Source of the DNA: an uncultured Lachnospiraceae bacterium
GTDB taxonomy: Bacteria > Bacillota > Clostridia > Lachnospirales > Lachnospiraceae
Reading direction: 5' to 3'
Length of the DNA stretch: 64,000 bases
Assembly (NCBI GenBank): GCA_910585545.1
Contig: CAJUFN010000009.1
Span: forward strand, 28,304 to 92,303
In this document: positions 7,211 to 15,800 of the stretch, in pieces
How positions within the stretch are numbered: the first letter of the stretch is position 1
Layout: each line of letters starts with the position of its first letter
The notes under the pieces: model-generated
What the model was told of the DNA's origin: nothing
Seen by the model: the letters and a program-made list of their open reading frames with translations, nothing else
Database searches by the model: none
Program-made: the position numbers and the translations under genes

Positions 7211-7720
7211 TTATCTTGGGTTAATAGCTTGTGCCTGCAACAGCATATAAATCTCTTCTGCGGATTCTTGCATACCGCGAGCCAACCATTCTTCTATCCA
7301 GCCATAAATGCCATAAGAAACAAAAGCAATGGCGTATGCTTCGGGATTAGAAAGTATATGTTCCTTTACCATAATCCGTTTAAACGTGTTTCTGAAAAGA
7401 TAAAAGAATCCTTTTTGATAAAGCAAAGTATAAAAATCTTTATATGCAATAAGATGTTCAAACAAACTTTTCAACAATAGGTCCATAGAGGCATTTTCTG
7501 TAATATTTTTATCTTCCCATTTTTTGACGATCAAAAGTAAATATTGTTCTAAAATATCTTCTTTGTTTGCATAGTTACGGTAAAAGGAAACTCTGCCTAC
7601 TTGTGCTTTTGAGGTTAATTCACTTATTGTAATGGCTTGCAAATCTTTTTCTTTTAATAAAGCGAGGAACGCATTTGTGATCGCTATTTTTACATATCTG
7701 TTCTTTTCGTTGTTGTCCAT
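7211..7720 (-). CDS. TetR/AcrR-family transcriptional regulator
   Basis: A 169-residue regulator. The N-terminal TetR helix-turn-helix is at about residues 8-55, including LQAITISELTSKAQVGRVSFYRNYANKED. The C-terminal helical domain resembles the dihydroxyacetone-kinase-regulator type (YKDFYTLLYQKGFF, FVSYGIYGWIEEWL). The frame extends upstream, but the ATG at 7720 is chosen because AAGGAGAATGTATC precedes it. It is divergent from the small membrane protein and esterase genes, and repeated elements in the shared region (7772-7824) are candidate operators. The inducer is unknown. Confidence 0.88.
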   Translation of the reverse strand: MDNNEKNRYVKIAITNAFLALLKEKDLQAITISELTSKAQVGRVSFYRNYANKEDILEQYLLLIVKKWEDKNITENASMDLLLKSLFEHLIAYKDFYTLLYQKGFFYLFRNTFKRIMVKEHILSNPEAYAIAFVSYGIYGWIEEWLARGMQESAEEIYMLLQAQAINPR

Positions 7721-7771
7721 AGTGATACATTCTCCTTTGGTTTGTTTCATTTTTGTATATATATTGAAAAT

Positions 7772-7824
7772 CATGCAAAACATATGATACACTTGTTTCA
7801 ATCTGGATGATACATTTGTTGCAT
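7772..7824. promoter_or_regulatory. Candidate TetR operator cluster
   Basis: ATGATACACTTGTTTCA (7784-7800) and ATGATACATTTGTTGCA (7807-7823) are direct repeats, 15 of 17 identical, with 23-bp periodicity. ATGCAAAACATATGATACA (7773-7791) is an imperfect inverted copy of the second unit. The array sits between the divergent TetR and esterase operons, where autoregulatory TetR sites are normally found. Binding is inferred. Confidence 0.5.
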
Positions 7825-7882
7825 CTATATTTTAACAAAAATGCGAAAAAACCGTCAAGAGGTAATTTAGGAGGGAATCACA

Positions 7883-8017
7883 ATGCAGATGACGAAATTG
7901 CGTATACTTATTTTGATTATTATAGGTATTATTGCGTTCATATTAGGAAGACTGGCAGTAAGAGCTTTTTTGAATTTCCTTGTAGGAGGAACTTTGTTTG
8001 GAGGTAACTTCCTATGA
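7883..8017 (+). CDS. Small single-pass membrane protein
   Basis: A 44-residue ORF starts at an ATG 8 bp after TAGGAGGG and ends in a TGA that overlaps the next gene's ATG (ATGA), so the two are translationally coupled. The protein is TKLRILILIIIGIIAFILG, followed by a basic and hydrophobic tail ending FLVGGTLFGGNFL. This gives one strong transmembrane helix. No known family is recognised. The tight coupling to a membrane-anchored esterase suggests a partner or assembly role, which is inference. Confidence 0.65.
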   Translation: MQMTKLRILILIIIGIIAFILGRLAVRAFLNFLVGGTLFGGNFL

Positions 8018-9000
8018 AATCAGGGAAAAAAAGAGGTGGAAGAAAAATGTTTATATGGATGTGTGTGTTGTGCTTTTTTAGTTTCTTTGCGTTAGGAGCA
8101 GGTTCAAAATTTTTATTGAAACCAGCATGGGCTAAGGAATATGAAACAGAGTTTACAGACGAAATAGGAACATTACATATGGATTTAGCTTATGGAAAAA
8201 AGGAATCAAATAAATTTGATATGTATTTGCCTAAAGAGGATACAAAAGATACTTATGGATTGGTTGTATATCTTCATGCAGGTGGTTTTACCGCAGGCGA
8301 TAAGGGTGGGGATAAGCAAATACTATCGTGGTTTTGTTCGAAAGGGTATGTTGCTGTCGGAATCAACTATACGCTTTTTAGCGAGGAAAATCCCCAAGCA
8401 AATGTTTATACGCAATCAATGGAAATTAGAGAAGCAATCCCAAAAGTAATCGAAGAAGCAGAAAAATATGGATATCATATCAATGAAATGGCGATCGCCG
8501 GCGGTTCAGCAGGTCATGCACTCGCAATGATTTATGCTTATAGAGATGTGAACGTATCGCCAGTTCCAATAAAATTGTTATTTGGAGCAGTCGGACCATC
8601 AAGTTTTTATGTAGAGGATTGGGACATATATGGCTTTGATAAAAATACAGATGAGTCAAGAGAGGCAGCCGCTAATCTTTTCGGAGTGATGGGTGGTGTA
8701 AAATTAACATCAGATATGATTGAAAATGGTTCATATCTTGAAAAGTTAAAACCCATATCCGCAGTAATGTGGGTAAATGAGAATACAGTTCCAAGCGTTG
8801 TTGCTTATGGAGAATATGATAAGGTTCAGCCATTTAAAGGTGCACAGAGATTATTGGAAACATACAAAGAAAACAATGTAGATTATCAATATTTTGAATG
8901 CTCACATTCAGGTCATGGACTTCAAAACGACAATAAAATGTATAAGAAGTATATGGAAACGGTTGAGCAATATTTAAAGAAATATATGTCGGCAAACTAA
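8014..9000 (+). CDS. Membrane-anchored alpha/beta-hydrolase (acetyl-esterase/lipase-like)
   Basis: A 328-residue protein. A short basic N-terminus is followed by a transmembrane or signal-anchor helix (about residues 12-32), then an extracytoplasmic alpha/beta-hydrolase domain. The oxyanion motif HAGGF is at about 88, the nucleophile elbow GGSAGH with its Ser near 165, the acid in GEYDKVQP near 269, and the histidine in SHSGHG near 301. This is the layout of BD-FAE and hormone-sensitive-lipase-type esterases. The likely activity is deacylation of a small ester or acetylated glycan. It is co-transcribed with the 44-residue membrane protein and probably controlled by the divergent TetR regulator. 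Confidence 0.85.
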   Translation: MKSGKKRGGRKMFIWMCVLCFFSFFALGAGSKFLLKPAWAKEYETEFTDEIGTLHMDLAYGKKESNKFDMYLPKEDTKDTYGLVVYLHAGGFTAGDKGGDKQILSWFCSKGYVAVGINYTLFSEENPQANVYTQSMEIREAIPKVIEEAEKYGYHINEMAIAGGSAGHALAMIYAYRDVNVSPVPIKLLFGAVGPSSFYVEDWDIYGFDKNTDESREAAANLFGVMGGVKLTSDMIENGSYLEKLKPISAVMWVNENTVPSVVAYGEYDKVQPFKGAQRLLETYKENNVDYQYFECSHSGHGLQNDNKMYKKYMETVEQYLKKYMSAN

Positions 9001-9024
9001 ATATAAAAGAAATATCTGCTGCAA

Positions 9025-9053
9025 ATGACAAATAAGGACAGCTGAGCTATAAT
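9025..9053 (+). promoter_or_regulatory. Promoter of the WYL/RtcB cluster
   Basis: ATGACA (9025-9030) and TATAAT (9048-9053) are separated by 17 bp. The first gene starts about 50 bp downstream. Confidence 0.6.
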
Positions 9054-9105
9054 TAAGTAGAGAATAGGCAATGTCAGAAAAAACTGTACTATGGGAGGGG
9101 AAAAC

Positions 9106-10350
9106 ATGGCATATAGCGAGTTGGTGAAGAACTTCAACCGCATCCGTGAGTACATGCGTGAGTTTTATGTTTACGGATTTAAGAGCAGAGACGAATACAC
9201 CAGAAAAAGCGCACGTTCTTACGATGATGAACGCCGTCGTCTGGAAAGCTGGCTTGGTGATTATATGCAATTTCGGCAGACGCCGGAAGGAAAGAATGTT
9301 TTCATTTCTATAGACAGCCGCGTATCGGGACACAATCCACTATATAAAGCTTGGAAAACAAAGAGCTTTACAGATGGAGATATCACGCTGCATTTTATAC
9401 TTTTTGATATTCTTTCAGATTCGGATATCTGCATGACTACTGGACAGATCACAGAACAGATCGATACATATTTATCTCAGTTTTCCAAACCGAAGATGTT
9501 CGATGAATCTACGGTTCGAAAGAAACTGAAGGAATATGTTGCAGAAGGGCTTTTGAAGGCAGAGAAAAAAGGAAAAACGGTTTATTACAGGAGAGCCAAG
9601 GTTACTCCATTGCCGGATACAGACGTCTTGGATTATTTTTCCGAGGTGCTCCCATGTGGCGTGATCGGTTCCTTCCTTCTTGATAAAGCCGGGCAGCACG
9701 AGAAGCATTTTGCATTTAAGCATCATTACATAACCGGAGCAATGGATAGTGAGATTCTCTATTCTTTATTTGCTGCGCTAAGAGAAAAACGCAGTATCAC
9801 ACTGCAAACGGTAAATCGATGCAAGGACCGGATGGTGGAGAATCATGTTGTTCCACTTAAAATTATGCTTAGTGTTCAAAGCGGACGACAATATCTGATG
9901 GCATATATGCCCCGATTCAAACGGATTACTTCGTTCAGGACGGACAATATTGTTTCGGTGAAGTCGGAGGAGATTTGTGAGCGGTTTGATGAATTGGAAA
10001 ATAAATTGGAAGGTATGCTGCCGCACATGTGGGGTGTGAGTACACAGAGCCGTTTGGGAGACCGGCTCGAGCATGTGGAATTTAAAGTTCGATATGCAGA
10101 TAATGAGTGCCATATTAGAAAGCGCCTGGAGCGTGAGAAACGCTGTGGGACGGTGGAACATCTGGATGATAATACCAGCAGATTTTCGGCGGATGTATTT
10201 GATGCCAGTGAAATGATTCCCTGGATTCGCACGTTTATCTGCAGAATCACAGACATTCATTTCTCGAATGTACAGTTGGAGGAACAGTTTAAAAATGATA
10301 TAAAGGAAATGTACGCCCTTTATGGACTGGAAGGTGATAAAGAAATATGA
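9106..10350 (+). CDS. WYL-domain transcriptional regulator (first of pair)
   Basis: A 414-residue protein. The N-terminal part is helical. A winged-helix segment lies at about 100-165 (MTTGQITEQIDTYL, STVRKKLKEYVAEGLL). A WYL ligand-sensing domain is at about 220-310, with VVPLKIMLSVQSGRQYLMAY and FKRITSFRTDNI, and a C-terminal extension domain follows. WYL proteins sense nucleic-acid or nucleotide ligands and regulate transcription. The ATG at 9106 is chosen over one five codons upstream because GGGAGGGG precedes it. It overlaps the second WYL-like gene by 4 bp and sits upstream of rtcB and a nucleotidyltransferase, so it is probably the damage sensor of an RNA-repair operon. Confidence 0.85.
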   Translation: MAYSELVKNFNRIREYMREFYVYGFKSRDEYTRKSARSYDDERRRLESWLGDYMQFRQTPEGKNVFISIDSRVSGHNPLYKAWKTKSFTDGDITLHFILFDILSDSDICMTTGQITEQIDTYLSQFSKPKMFDESTVRKKLKEYVAEGLLKAEKKGKTVYYRRAKVTPLPDTDVLDYFSEVLPCGVIGSFLLDKAGQHEKHFAFKHHYITGAMDSEILYSLFAALREKRSITLQTVNRCKDRMVENHVVPLKIMLSVQSGRQYLMAYMPRFKRITSFRTDNIVSVKSEEICERFDELENKLEGMLPHMWGVSTQSRLGDRLEHVEFKVRYADNECHIRKRLEREKRCGTVEHLDDNTSRFSADVFDASEMIPWIRTFICRITDIHFSNVQLEEQFKNDIKEMYALYGLEGDKEI

Positions 10351-11258
10351 TTTTCAGTGAACTTTACGGCGCTTATTACAATACGGTAGCGGCAATACTT
10401 TCGGAAGCAATTTCGCATCCCGTTTCAGATGGAGAACTTAGGGAAATTGTTAAGAAATATGCATTTGGAGAAAGCATCGTGTCGATTTTGGGTGCGCTTA
10501 AGGAGGAGCGCTGGCAGCTGCTTAAAGCAGACGGAACAACGCCAATCAAAAATCCTCCGTCGCTTCCGCTTTCGATTTTGCAGAAGAAATGGCTCAAAGC
10601 GGTAGCATGCGATCCACGAATCCGGTTGTTTGGCGAGATTGATTTTGATTTCCCCGAGGTGGAACCTTTATTCCTTCCCTCTGATGTTATTGTATTTGAT
10701 AAGTACTCGGACGGAGACGATTATACGGACGAGACATATATTTCTAATTTCAGACTTATCCTAGATGCAATTCGGAATAAATATCCGTTGGAGATTGAAA
10801 CATTAAACCGAAGAGGGAATCCAGTCTGCCAGGAGATACTTCCAGAATACCTCGAGTATTCAGACAAGGATGATAAATTTCGTCTGATTGGAGCCGGAAG
10901 CAGATTTGGAAGTACGATTAATATTGGACGTATCACCAGTTGTAAACCTTGTGCAAAGATTTATAAGATGAACCAAGGAAAGAGGAATCTATCCAGGCCT
11001 AGGAGGGTTATTTTTGAATTGAAAGATCAGAGAAATGCGTTGGAGCGTGTCCTTCTTCATTTCGCACATTTCGAGAAGAGAGCAAAGAAGATAGATGATG
11101 AACGGTATTCTGTTATGGTCAACTATGATAAAGAAGATGAGACTGAGATGGTAATCCGTGTTCTTTCATTTGGACCGATGATCAAGGTTACAGCGCCCAA
11201 ACATTTTGTGGACTTGATGAAACGAAGATTGATAGATCAAAAAAGTTGCGAGCAATGA
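10347..11258 (+). CDS. WYL-like regulator (second of pair)
   Basis: A 303-residue protein whose start overlaps the upstream WYL gene by 4 bp (ATGA). The N-terminal half is helical. A WYL-like core at about 130-205 (YPLEIETLNRRGNPVCQEILPEYLEYS, DKFRLIG) is followed by a C-terminal beta-rich domain, FELKDQRNALERVLLHFAHF. It resembles the partner WYL proteins that occur as adjacent pairs in Clostridia. The first protein carries a clear winged helix and this one does not, so the two may work as a heteromer. Its stop codon lies inside the terminator hairpin at 11239-11276. Confidence 0.75.
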   Translation: MIFSELYGAYYNTVAAILSEAISHPVSDGELREIVKKYAFGESIVSILGALKEERWQLLKADGTTPIKNPPSLPLSILQKKWLKAVACDPRIRLFGEIDFDFPEVEPLFLPSDVIVFDKYSDGDDYTDETYISNFRLILDAIRNKYPLEIETLNRRGNPVCQEILPEYLEYSDKDDKFRLIGAGSRFGSTINIGRITSCKPCAKIYKMNQGKRNLSRPRRVIFELKDQRNALERVLLHFAHFEKRAKKIDDERYSVMVNYDKEDETEMVIRVLSFGPMIKVTAPKHFVDLMKRRLIDQKSCEQ

Positions 11259-11276
11259 TGGTTCGCAACTTTTTTT
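11239..11276 (+). terminator. Terminator between the WYL pair and rtcB
   Basis: AAAAAAGTTGCGA and TCGCAACTTTTTTT form a strong hairpin with a T tract, overlapping the stop codon of the second WYL gene. It implies that rtcB has its own promoter or is expressed by read-through. Confidence 0.8.
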
Positions 11277-11357
11277 CCGTGAATCAATACGTGTGAAGAA
11301 GTAGAATAGCATTATAAACAAGAACGAGTAAACAGTACTTAGGAAAGGATGATAACG

Positions 11358-12623
11358 ATGTTAGAAATAAAGGGAAATGTGAATACTGCTATTTGCTATG
11401 CCAAGGTAATTGAGGAGGGCGCAGTTGAGCAGATTCGAAGGATGTGTGATTACGATCTGACAGCAGGATGCCGAATCAGAATTATGCCGGATGTCCATGC
11501 CGGCAAAGGCTGTACGATTGGCACTACTATGACCGTGAGCGATAAGGTATGTCCAAACATTGTGGGCGTTGACATCGGTTGTGGAATGTACACTGTAGAG
11601 TTGGTCGATACGGATATTGATTTTGAAAAAATAGATGAGGTTTGTCATTATATTCCTTCCGGGATGAATGTTTGGGAAGGCAGAATGGAGCGATTTGACC
11701 TGACAGATTTGCGGTGTTATCGTTCTTTGAGAGATACGAAAAGACTGGAACGTTCGCTTGGAACATTGGGTGGCGGAAATCATTTTATCGAGGTTGACAA
11801 GGGCTCTGATGGAACCTATTACCTTGTGATTCATTCCGGAAGCCGAAACCTTGGAAAACAGGTGGCAGAAATCTATCAGCAGCTTGCGGTAGATCTTCAT
11901 GCCGGGAAAGAAGAGTACTTTATCAAAAGAGATGAGATTATCCGTACCTATAAGGCACAAGGAAGACGTTCTGAAATCCAGGATACCCTCAAGGCACTTG
12001 AAAAGAAATATAGGGCTAAGGAATGTCTTTATGTACCTGAGGATCTTTGCTGGCTGTACGGGTCATTTCTGGAGGATTATCTTCATGATGTTGAGATTTG
12101 CCAGAGGTTTGCCCGCCGAAGCAGAGAAAGAATGGCAGAAATCATATTGGAAAGGACCAAAATGATAGCGACTTGTGCGTTCCATACAATCCACAACTAT
12201 ATTGACACACAGGAGATGATCTTGCGAAAGGGTGCTATTGCGGCTCACGCAGGCGAAAAAGTGCTGATTCCTATCAATATGCGTGATGGCGCTGTCATTG
12301 CTGTCGGCAAAGGAAATCCTGAATGGAACTACTCTGCTCCGCATGGAACCGGACGCGTAATGTCCAGAGCAATGGCAAAACGGTCCTTAAGCATTGACGA
12401 GTATAAAGCTTCTATGGAAGGCATTTATACTACATCTGTAAATGAAAGCACCATTGATGAGGCACCGATGGCTTACAAATCCCTGGAAGATATTATTGAC
12501 GTTATCCACGAGTCGGTGGATGTGATTGATATTATCAGACCTGTTTACAACTTCAAGGCAGCAGAGGAGGAGGCTCCTTGGAAGAAAAGAAAGGAGTGCA
12601 GCAATGGAGAAATTGATTCTTAG
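11358..12623 (+). CDS. rtcB: RtcB-family RNA-splicing ligase
   Basis: A 421-residue RtcB, which joins RNA 2',3'-cyclic phosphate or 3'-phosphate ends to 5'-OH ends using GTP and Mn2+. Visible motifs are MPDVHAGKG (~40), the metal ligand Cys in GVDIGCGM (~75), GGGNHF (~140), HSGSRNLG (~159) and the guanylylated His in SAPHGTGR (His ~329). Length is at the short end of the family. The ATG at 11358 follows AGGAAAGG at proper spacing; a second ATG three codons upstream has none. The gene overlaps the nucleotidyltransferase gene by 20 bp, indicating co-expression. Confidence 0.93.
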   Translation: MLEIKGNVNTAICYAKVIEEGAVEQIRRMCDYDLTAGCRIRIMPDVHAGKGCTIGTTMTVSDKVCPNIVGVDIGCGMYTVELVDTDIDFEKIDEVCHYIPSGMNVWEGRMERFDLTDLRCYRSLRDTKRLERSLGTLGGGNHFIEVDKGSDGTYYLVIHSGSRNLGKQVAEIYQQLAVDLHAGKEEYFIKRDEIIRTYKAQGRRSEIQDTLKALEKKYRAKECLYVPEDLCWLYGSFLEDYLHDVEICQRFARRSRERMAEIILERTKMIATCAFHTIHNYIDTQEMILRKGAIAAHAGEKVLIPINMRDGAVIAVGKGNPEWNYSAPHGTGRVMSRAMAKRSLSIDEYKASMEGIYTTSVNESTIDEAPMAYKSLEDIIDVIHESVDVIDIIRPVYNFKAAEEEAPWKKRKECSNGEIDS

Positions 12624-13359
12624 TAAACTTCAGAAAATTGAGAAAACGGAAAATGTGCGAATTCTTCTTGCAGTAGAATCCGGCAGTCGTGCATGGGGAT
12701 TCGCTTCCCCGGATAGCGACTATGATGTAAGATTCATTTATGTTCGAAATGAGCAGGACTATCTGCGTTTGGAGAAAGTTCGAGATGTAATTGAATTGCC
12801 TGTTGATAATGTTCTGGATATCAATGGATGGGATTTGCAGAAAACACTGTGATTACTATATAAATCCAATCCGACGCTGTTCGAATGGTTTTCATCGCCG
12901 ATTGTATATATGGAAACGGAGTTTGCAGATGAATTTAGAAGAATGATGTTGGAATACTTTTCCAGGAAACGGAGTTTATATCACTATATCAATATGGCAG
13001 AGAGAAATTACCGGGAATACCTCAAAGGCGATATGGTCAAAGCGAAGAAGTATTTTTATGTACTTAGGCCGGTGCTCGCATGCCGTTGGATTCTGGATCA
13101 GGGGACACCGCCGCCGATGCTGTTTGCAGAGTTGATGGATGCACAACTGCCGCGTGAACTTTCTTGTGAAGTAAAGCAACTGCTCGATTTGAAGATGAAT
13201 TATCCAGAGGTTAAGCAAGTGCCAAAGGTGAATAAAATCAATGATTATCTTGATCATACCATACTTGAAATCAAAAATATTGTGACAGGCATGGAGGAAG
13301 GAAAGCTTCCGGATTGGGGAGGTTTAAATCATATGTTTCTTCGTGAGCTTTTTAAATAG
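12604..13359 (+). pseudogene. YcgL-like nucleotidyltransferase, interrupted by an in-frame TGA
   Basis: The 252-codon frame encodes a pol-beta/MNT-type nucleotidyltransferase, with AVESGSRAWGFASPDSDYDV near the N-terminus (the GS motif and D39/D41 metal ligands). It is broken by a single TGA at 12850-12852 (codon 83) after DLQKTL. The same frame continues directly with LLYKSNPTLFEWFSSPIVY, which is typical of the family, and runs to FLRELFK. A one-base change from CGA (Arg) would explain it. The N-terminal piece keeps the catalytic motif but lacks the rest of the fold; an internal ATG at 12910 could start the C-terminal 149 residues. It overlaps rtcB, so it belongs to the RNA-repair cluster. 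Confidence 0.85.
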
Positions 13360-13380
13360 TTAGGCCAGGAAAGGCATAAT

Positions 13381-13420
13381 AGTAGGAGACTAACCCTGTT
13401 GGATTAGTCTCCTATTTGAT
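13381..13420. terminator. Bidirectional terminator between the RNA-repair cluster and pfp
   Basis: AGTAGGAGACTAA and TTAGTCTCCTATT form a 12-of-13 bp stem between convergent genes. Confidence 0.75.
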
Positions 13421-13426
13421 TATGAT

Positions 13427-15085
13427 TTATTCCTGCTCAAGTGCAAGTGTCTTTGTTGTGATATCACAAACTTCTGCCGGTCCGTAGTACTGGATCGCAC
13501 CTGGATATACGAAGCATGTCTCAACAGACCATTCTTCTCTGTGAGCTTCGAAGAATTTGAACGGTTTTCCTTCGAGTTCTACGAGAGCTTTTTTGATAAC
13601 CGGTTTATCTTCGCCATGTCTTCTTTCTACATTCATCATTTTTGTGATTGGCATACCGCCGGCAACCCATTCGCTTGCTGGGTTGGAAAGGTTGGAAACT
13701 TTTGATAAGTAACCATTGTAACCATACTGGATCAGCATGAATGCGTTGTATCCTAATGAATAGCAATAATCAGCGTCAAAGTTAGATGGGAATGCACATC
13801 TTCCTTCATATCCTAAGAAATGATGAAGAGCGCCGAATTTACCTGTGTATGTACCGGCATTCTTTCTTTCCTCTAATTTGTCTTTTACAAGAGCTGAGAA
13901 TAATTTCTCAGATTCGATAAGAGATACCTGTACGTTTCCATGTGGATCTCTTTCCAGGAATAACTGCTGCTGGATGCTTTCCGGAAGGATTGCAAATACG
14001 TCCATAGATTCTTTTGTCAGGCCGCTTTCGATAAATGCATATTTTTCTTTCCAGCTTGGAAGTGCATTGAAGTCATCTGCTTTGCTTCCTGCAAGTAATT
14101 CGTTGATCTCCTGAATCAGTACAGAGAATTCCGGTACGAATTCAACAACACCTTCAGGAATGATAGCAACACCGAAGTTCATGCCTTTTGCAGCTCTTTT
14201 TTCTACAGAATCAGCGATGTAATCAGCAATCTGAGAAAGAGACATTTTCTTAGCTGCAACTTCTTCTGAAATCAAGCAGATATTTGGCTGTGTCTCAAGA
14301 GCACATTCCAAAGCAACATGAGAAGCAGAACGTCCCATTACTTTTACGAAATGCCAGTATTTTTTTGCTGAGTTAGCATCTCTTTCGATATTTCCGATAA
14401 TTTCGCTGTAGGTCTTAGTAGCGGTATCGAAACCGAAGGAACATTCGATATCTTCATTTTTGAGGTCGCCGTCGATTGTCTTAGGACATCCGATTACCTG
14501 AACGCCTGTGTCGTGTGCTGCAAAGTATTCTGCAAGAACAGCAGCATTTGTGTTAGAATCATCACCACCGATGATAACGATAGCAGTGATGCCATGTTTT
14601 TTACAAACGTCTGCAACGATAGCAAACTGTTCATTTGTCTCAAGTTTTGTTCTGCCGGAACCAATGATGTCAAATCCGCCAGTATTTCTGTATTCGTCGA
14701 TATACTCGTCATCGAAGATAAGATAGTCGTCTTCGATAAGACCGATCGGACCGTTTTTAAAACCATAAAGAACATTTTCTTTATTTGTTGCTTTCAATGC
14801 ATCATAGAGACCACAGATAACGTTGTGTCCGCCCGGAGCCTGTCCGCCGGAAAGGATAACGCCGACAACCTGTTTTTTAGCTTCGGAAGTATTAGCGCCT
14901 TTCTGGAACGTAATCTCTTTTTTACCGTAAGTGTTTGGGAAAAGAGCTTTAATCTTGTCCTGATCTGCAACACTTTGAGTTTCTTCGCCTTCCTTTACAC
15001 AAATATCTGCAATACCGTTTCTTAACATTCCAGGAAGTTTTGGAGAATACTCATATCTAGCCGTTTGTAATGATGAAATTTTCAT
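13427..15085 (-). CDS. pfp: Pyrophosphate-dependent 6-phosphofructokinase (long type)
   Basis: A 552-residue protein of the long PPi-PFK family. It interconverts fructose 6-phosphate plus PPi and fructose 1,6-bisphosphate plus Pi, a reversible glycolytic step common in anaerobes. Motifs: ILSGGQAPGGHNVICGLYDA near 80, GGDDSNTNA (~175; the Asp in GGDDS is the PPi-specific form) and PKTIDGDLKN (~201). MGRSASHVALECAL follows. The start at 15085 has AAAGGAGG at good spacing. It is a single gene, convergent with the nucleotidyltransferase and divergent from greA. Confidence 0.95.
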   Translation of the reverse strand: MKISSLQTARYEYSPKLPGMLRNGIADICVKEGEETQSVADQDKIKALFPNTYGKKEITFQKGANTSEAKKQVVGVILSGGQAPGGHNVICGLYDALKATNKENVLYGFKNGPIGLIEDDYLIFDDEYIDEYRNTGGFDIIGSGRTKLETNEQFAIVADVCKKHGITAIVIIGGDDSNTNAAVLAEYFAAHDTGVQVIGCPKTIDGDLKNEDIECSFGFDTATKTYSEIIGNIERDANSAKKYWHFVKVMGRSASHVALECALETQPNICLISEEVAAKKMSLSQIADYIADSVEKRAAKGMNFGVAIIPEGVVEFVPEFSVLIQEINELLAGSKADDFNALPSWKEKYAFIESGLTKESMDVFAILPESIQQQLFLERDPHGNVQVSLIESEKLFSALVKDKLEERKNAGTYTGKFGALHHFLGYEGRCAFPSNFDADYCYSLGYNAFMLIQYGYNGYLSKVSNLSNPASEWVAGGMPITKMMNVERRHGEDKPVIKKALVELEGKPFKFFEAHREEWSVETCFVYPGAIQYYGPAEVCDITTKTLALEQE

Positions 15086-15265
15086 AATTAATCTGCCTCC
15101 TTTTATTTACATACACTTAAATTCTATGATATTTTGTCTCAAAAGTAAACTGTTTTTACATTATATTGAGGAATTTTCTGGATTTCTTTTTTGCGGTTTG
15201 CTAAAATAGCACTGATATAGAAATGTTATCGGATATAAGACCTGATAAATACAAGGAGAGGTTGT

Positions 15266-15769
15266 ATGAGAAATCAATTAACAGAAAATGATATTAAGAA
15301 AATTGAAGAAGAGATAGAGTATCGTAAGCTGGTTGTGCGTAAGGAGGCTATCGAGGCAGTAAAAGAGGCGAGAGCACACGGAGATTTGAGTGAAAATTTT
15401 GAGTATCATGCGGCAAAAAAGGATAAGAACCGCAATGAGAGCAGGATTCGTTATCTGGAACGTATGGTAAAAACGGCGCAGATCGTATCAGATACTTCAA
15501 AGGAGGATGAAGTCGGAATCAATAACACGGTAGACGTGTATTTTGAGGAAGATGATGAAATCGAGACATTTAAGCTTGTGACAACGGTGCGCGGCAATTC
15601 GATCAATGGATATATCAGTACGGAGTCACCGATCGGGAAAGCGATCTTTGGAAAAAAAGAGGGAGAGCGTGCGCTCGTAAGGGTGAACGATCAGATTTCC
15701 TACTACGTGGTGGTAAAACGGATCGATAAGACAACAACAGATGAGAACGACAAGATAAGAAGTTATTAG
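15266..15769 (+). CDS. greA: Transcription elongation factor GreA
   Basis: A 167-residue GreA/GreB protein. The N-terminal coiled coil has the tip ARAHGDLSENFEYHAAKKDK (~36-55), whose Asp and Glu residues stimulate transcript cleavage by backtracked RNA polymerase. The C-terminal FKBP-like domain contains STESPIGKAIFGKKEGE. The start is preceded by AAGGAGAGG. It is followed by a hairpin shared with the convergent MocR gene. Confidence 0.93.
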   Translation: MRNQLTENDIKKIEEEIEYRKLVVRKEAIEAVKEARAHGDLSENFEYHAAKKDKNRNESRIRYLERMVKTAQIVSDTSKEDEVGINNTVDVYFEEDDEIETFKLVTTVRGNSINGYISTESPIGKAIFGKKEGERALVRVNDQISYYVVVKRIDKTTTDENDKIRSY

Positions 15770-15800
15770 GATAAGGGCGTACCTTATCCCAATCTTTTTA
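15768..15800. terminator. Bidirectional terminator between greA and the MocR gene
   Basis: GGATAAGG and CCTTATCC form a perfect 8-bp stem around five bases, overlapping the greA stop codon and followed by CTTTTTA. Confidence 0.7.

Noticed and set aside
9778..10260. A 160-codon minus-strand frame opposite the first WYL gene
   Set aside because: No family resemblance or ribosome binding site, and the plus-strand gene is well supported.
12850..12852. Selenocysteine reading of the TGA in the nucleotidyltransferase
   Set aside because: The position looks like an Arg in the family context, no SECIS-like hairpin was evident right after it, and a point nonsense mutation is simpler.
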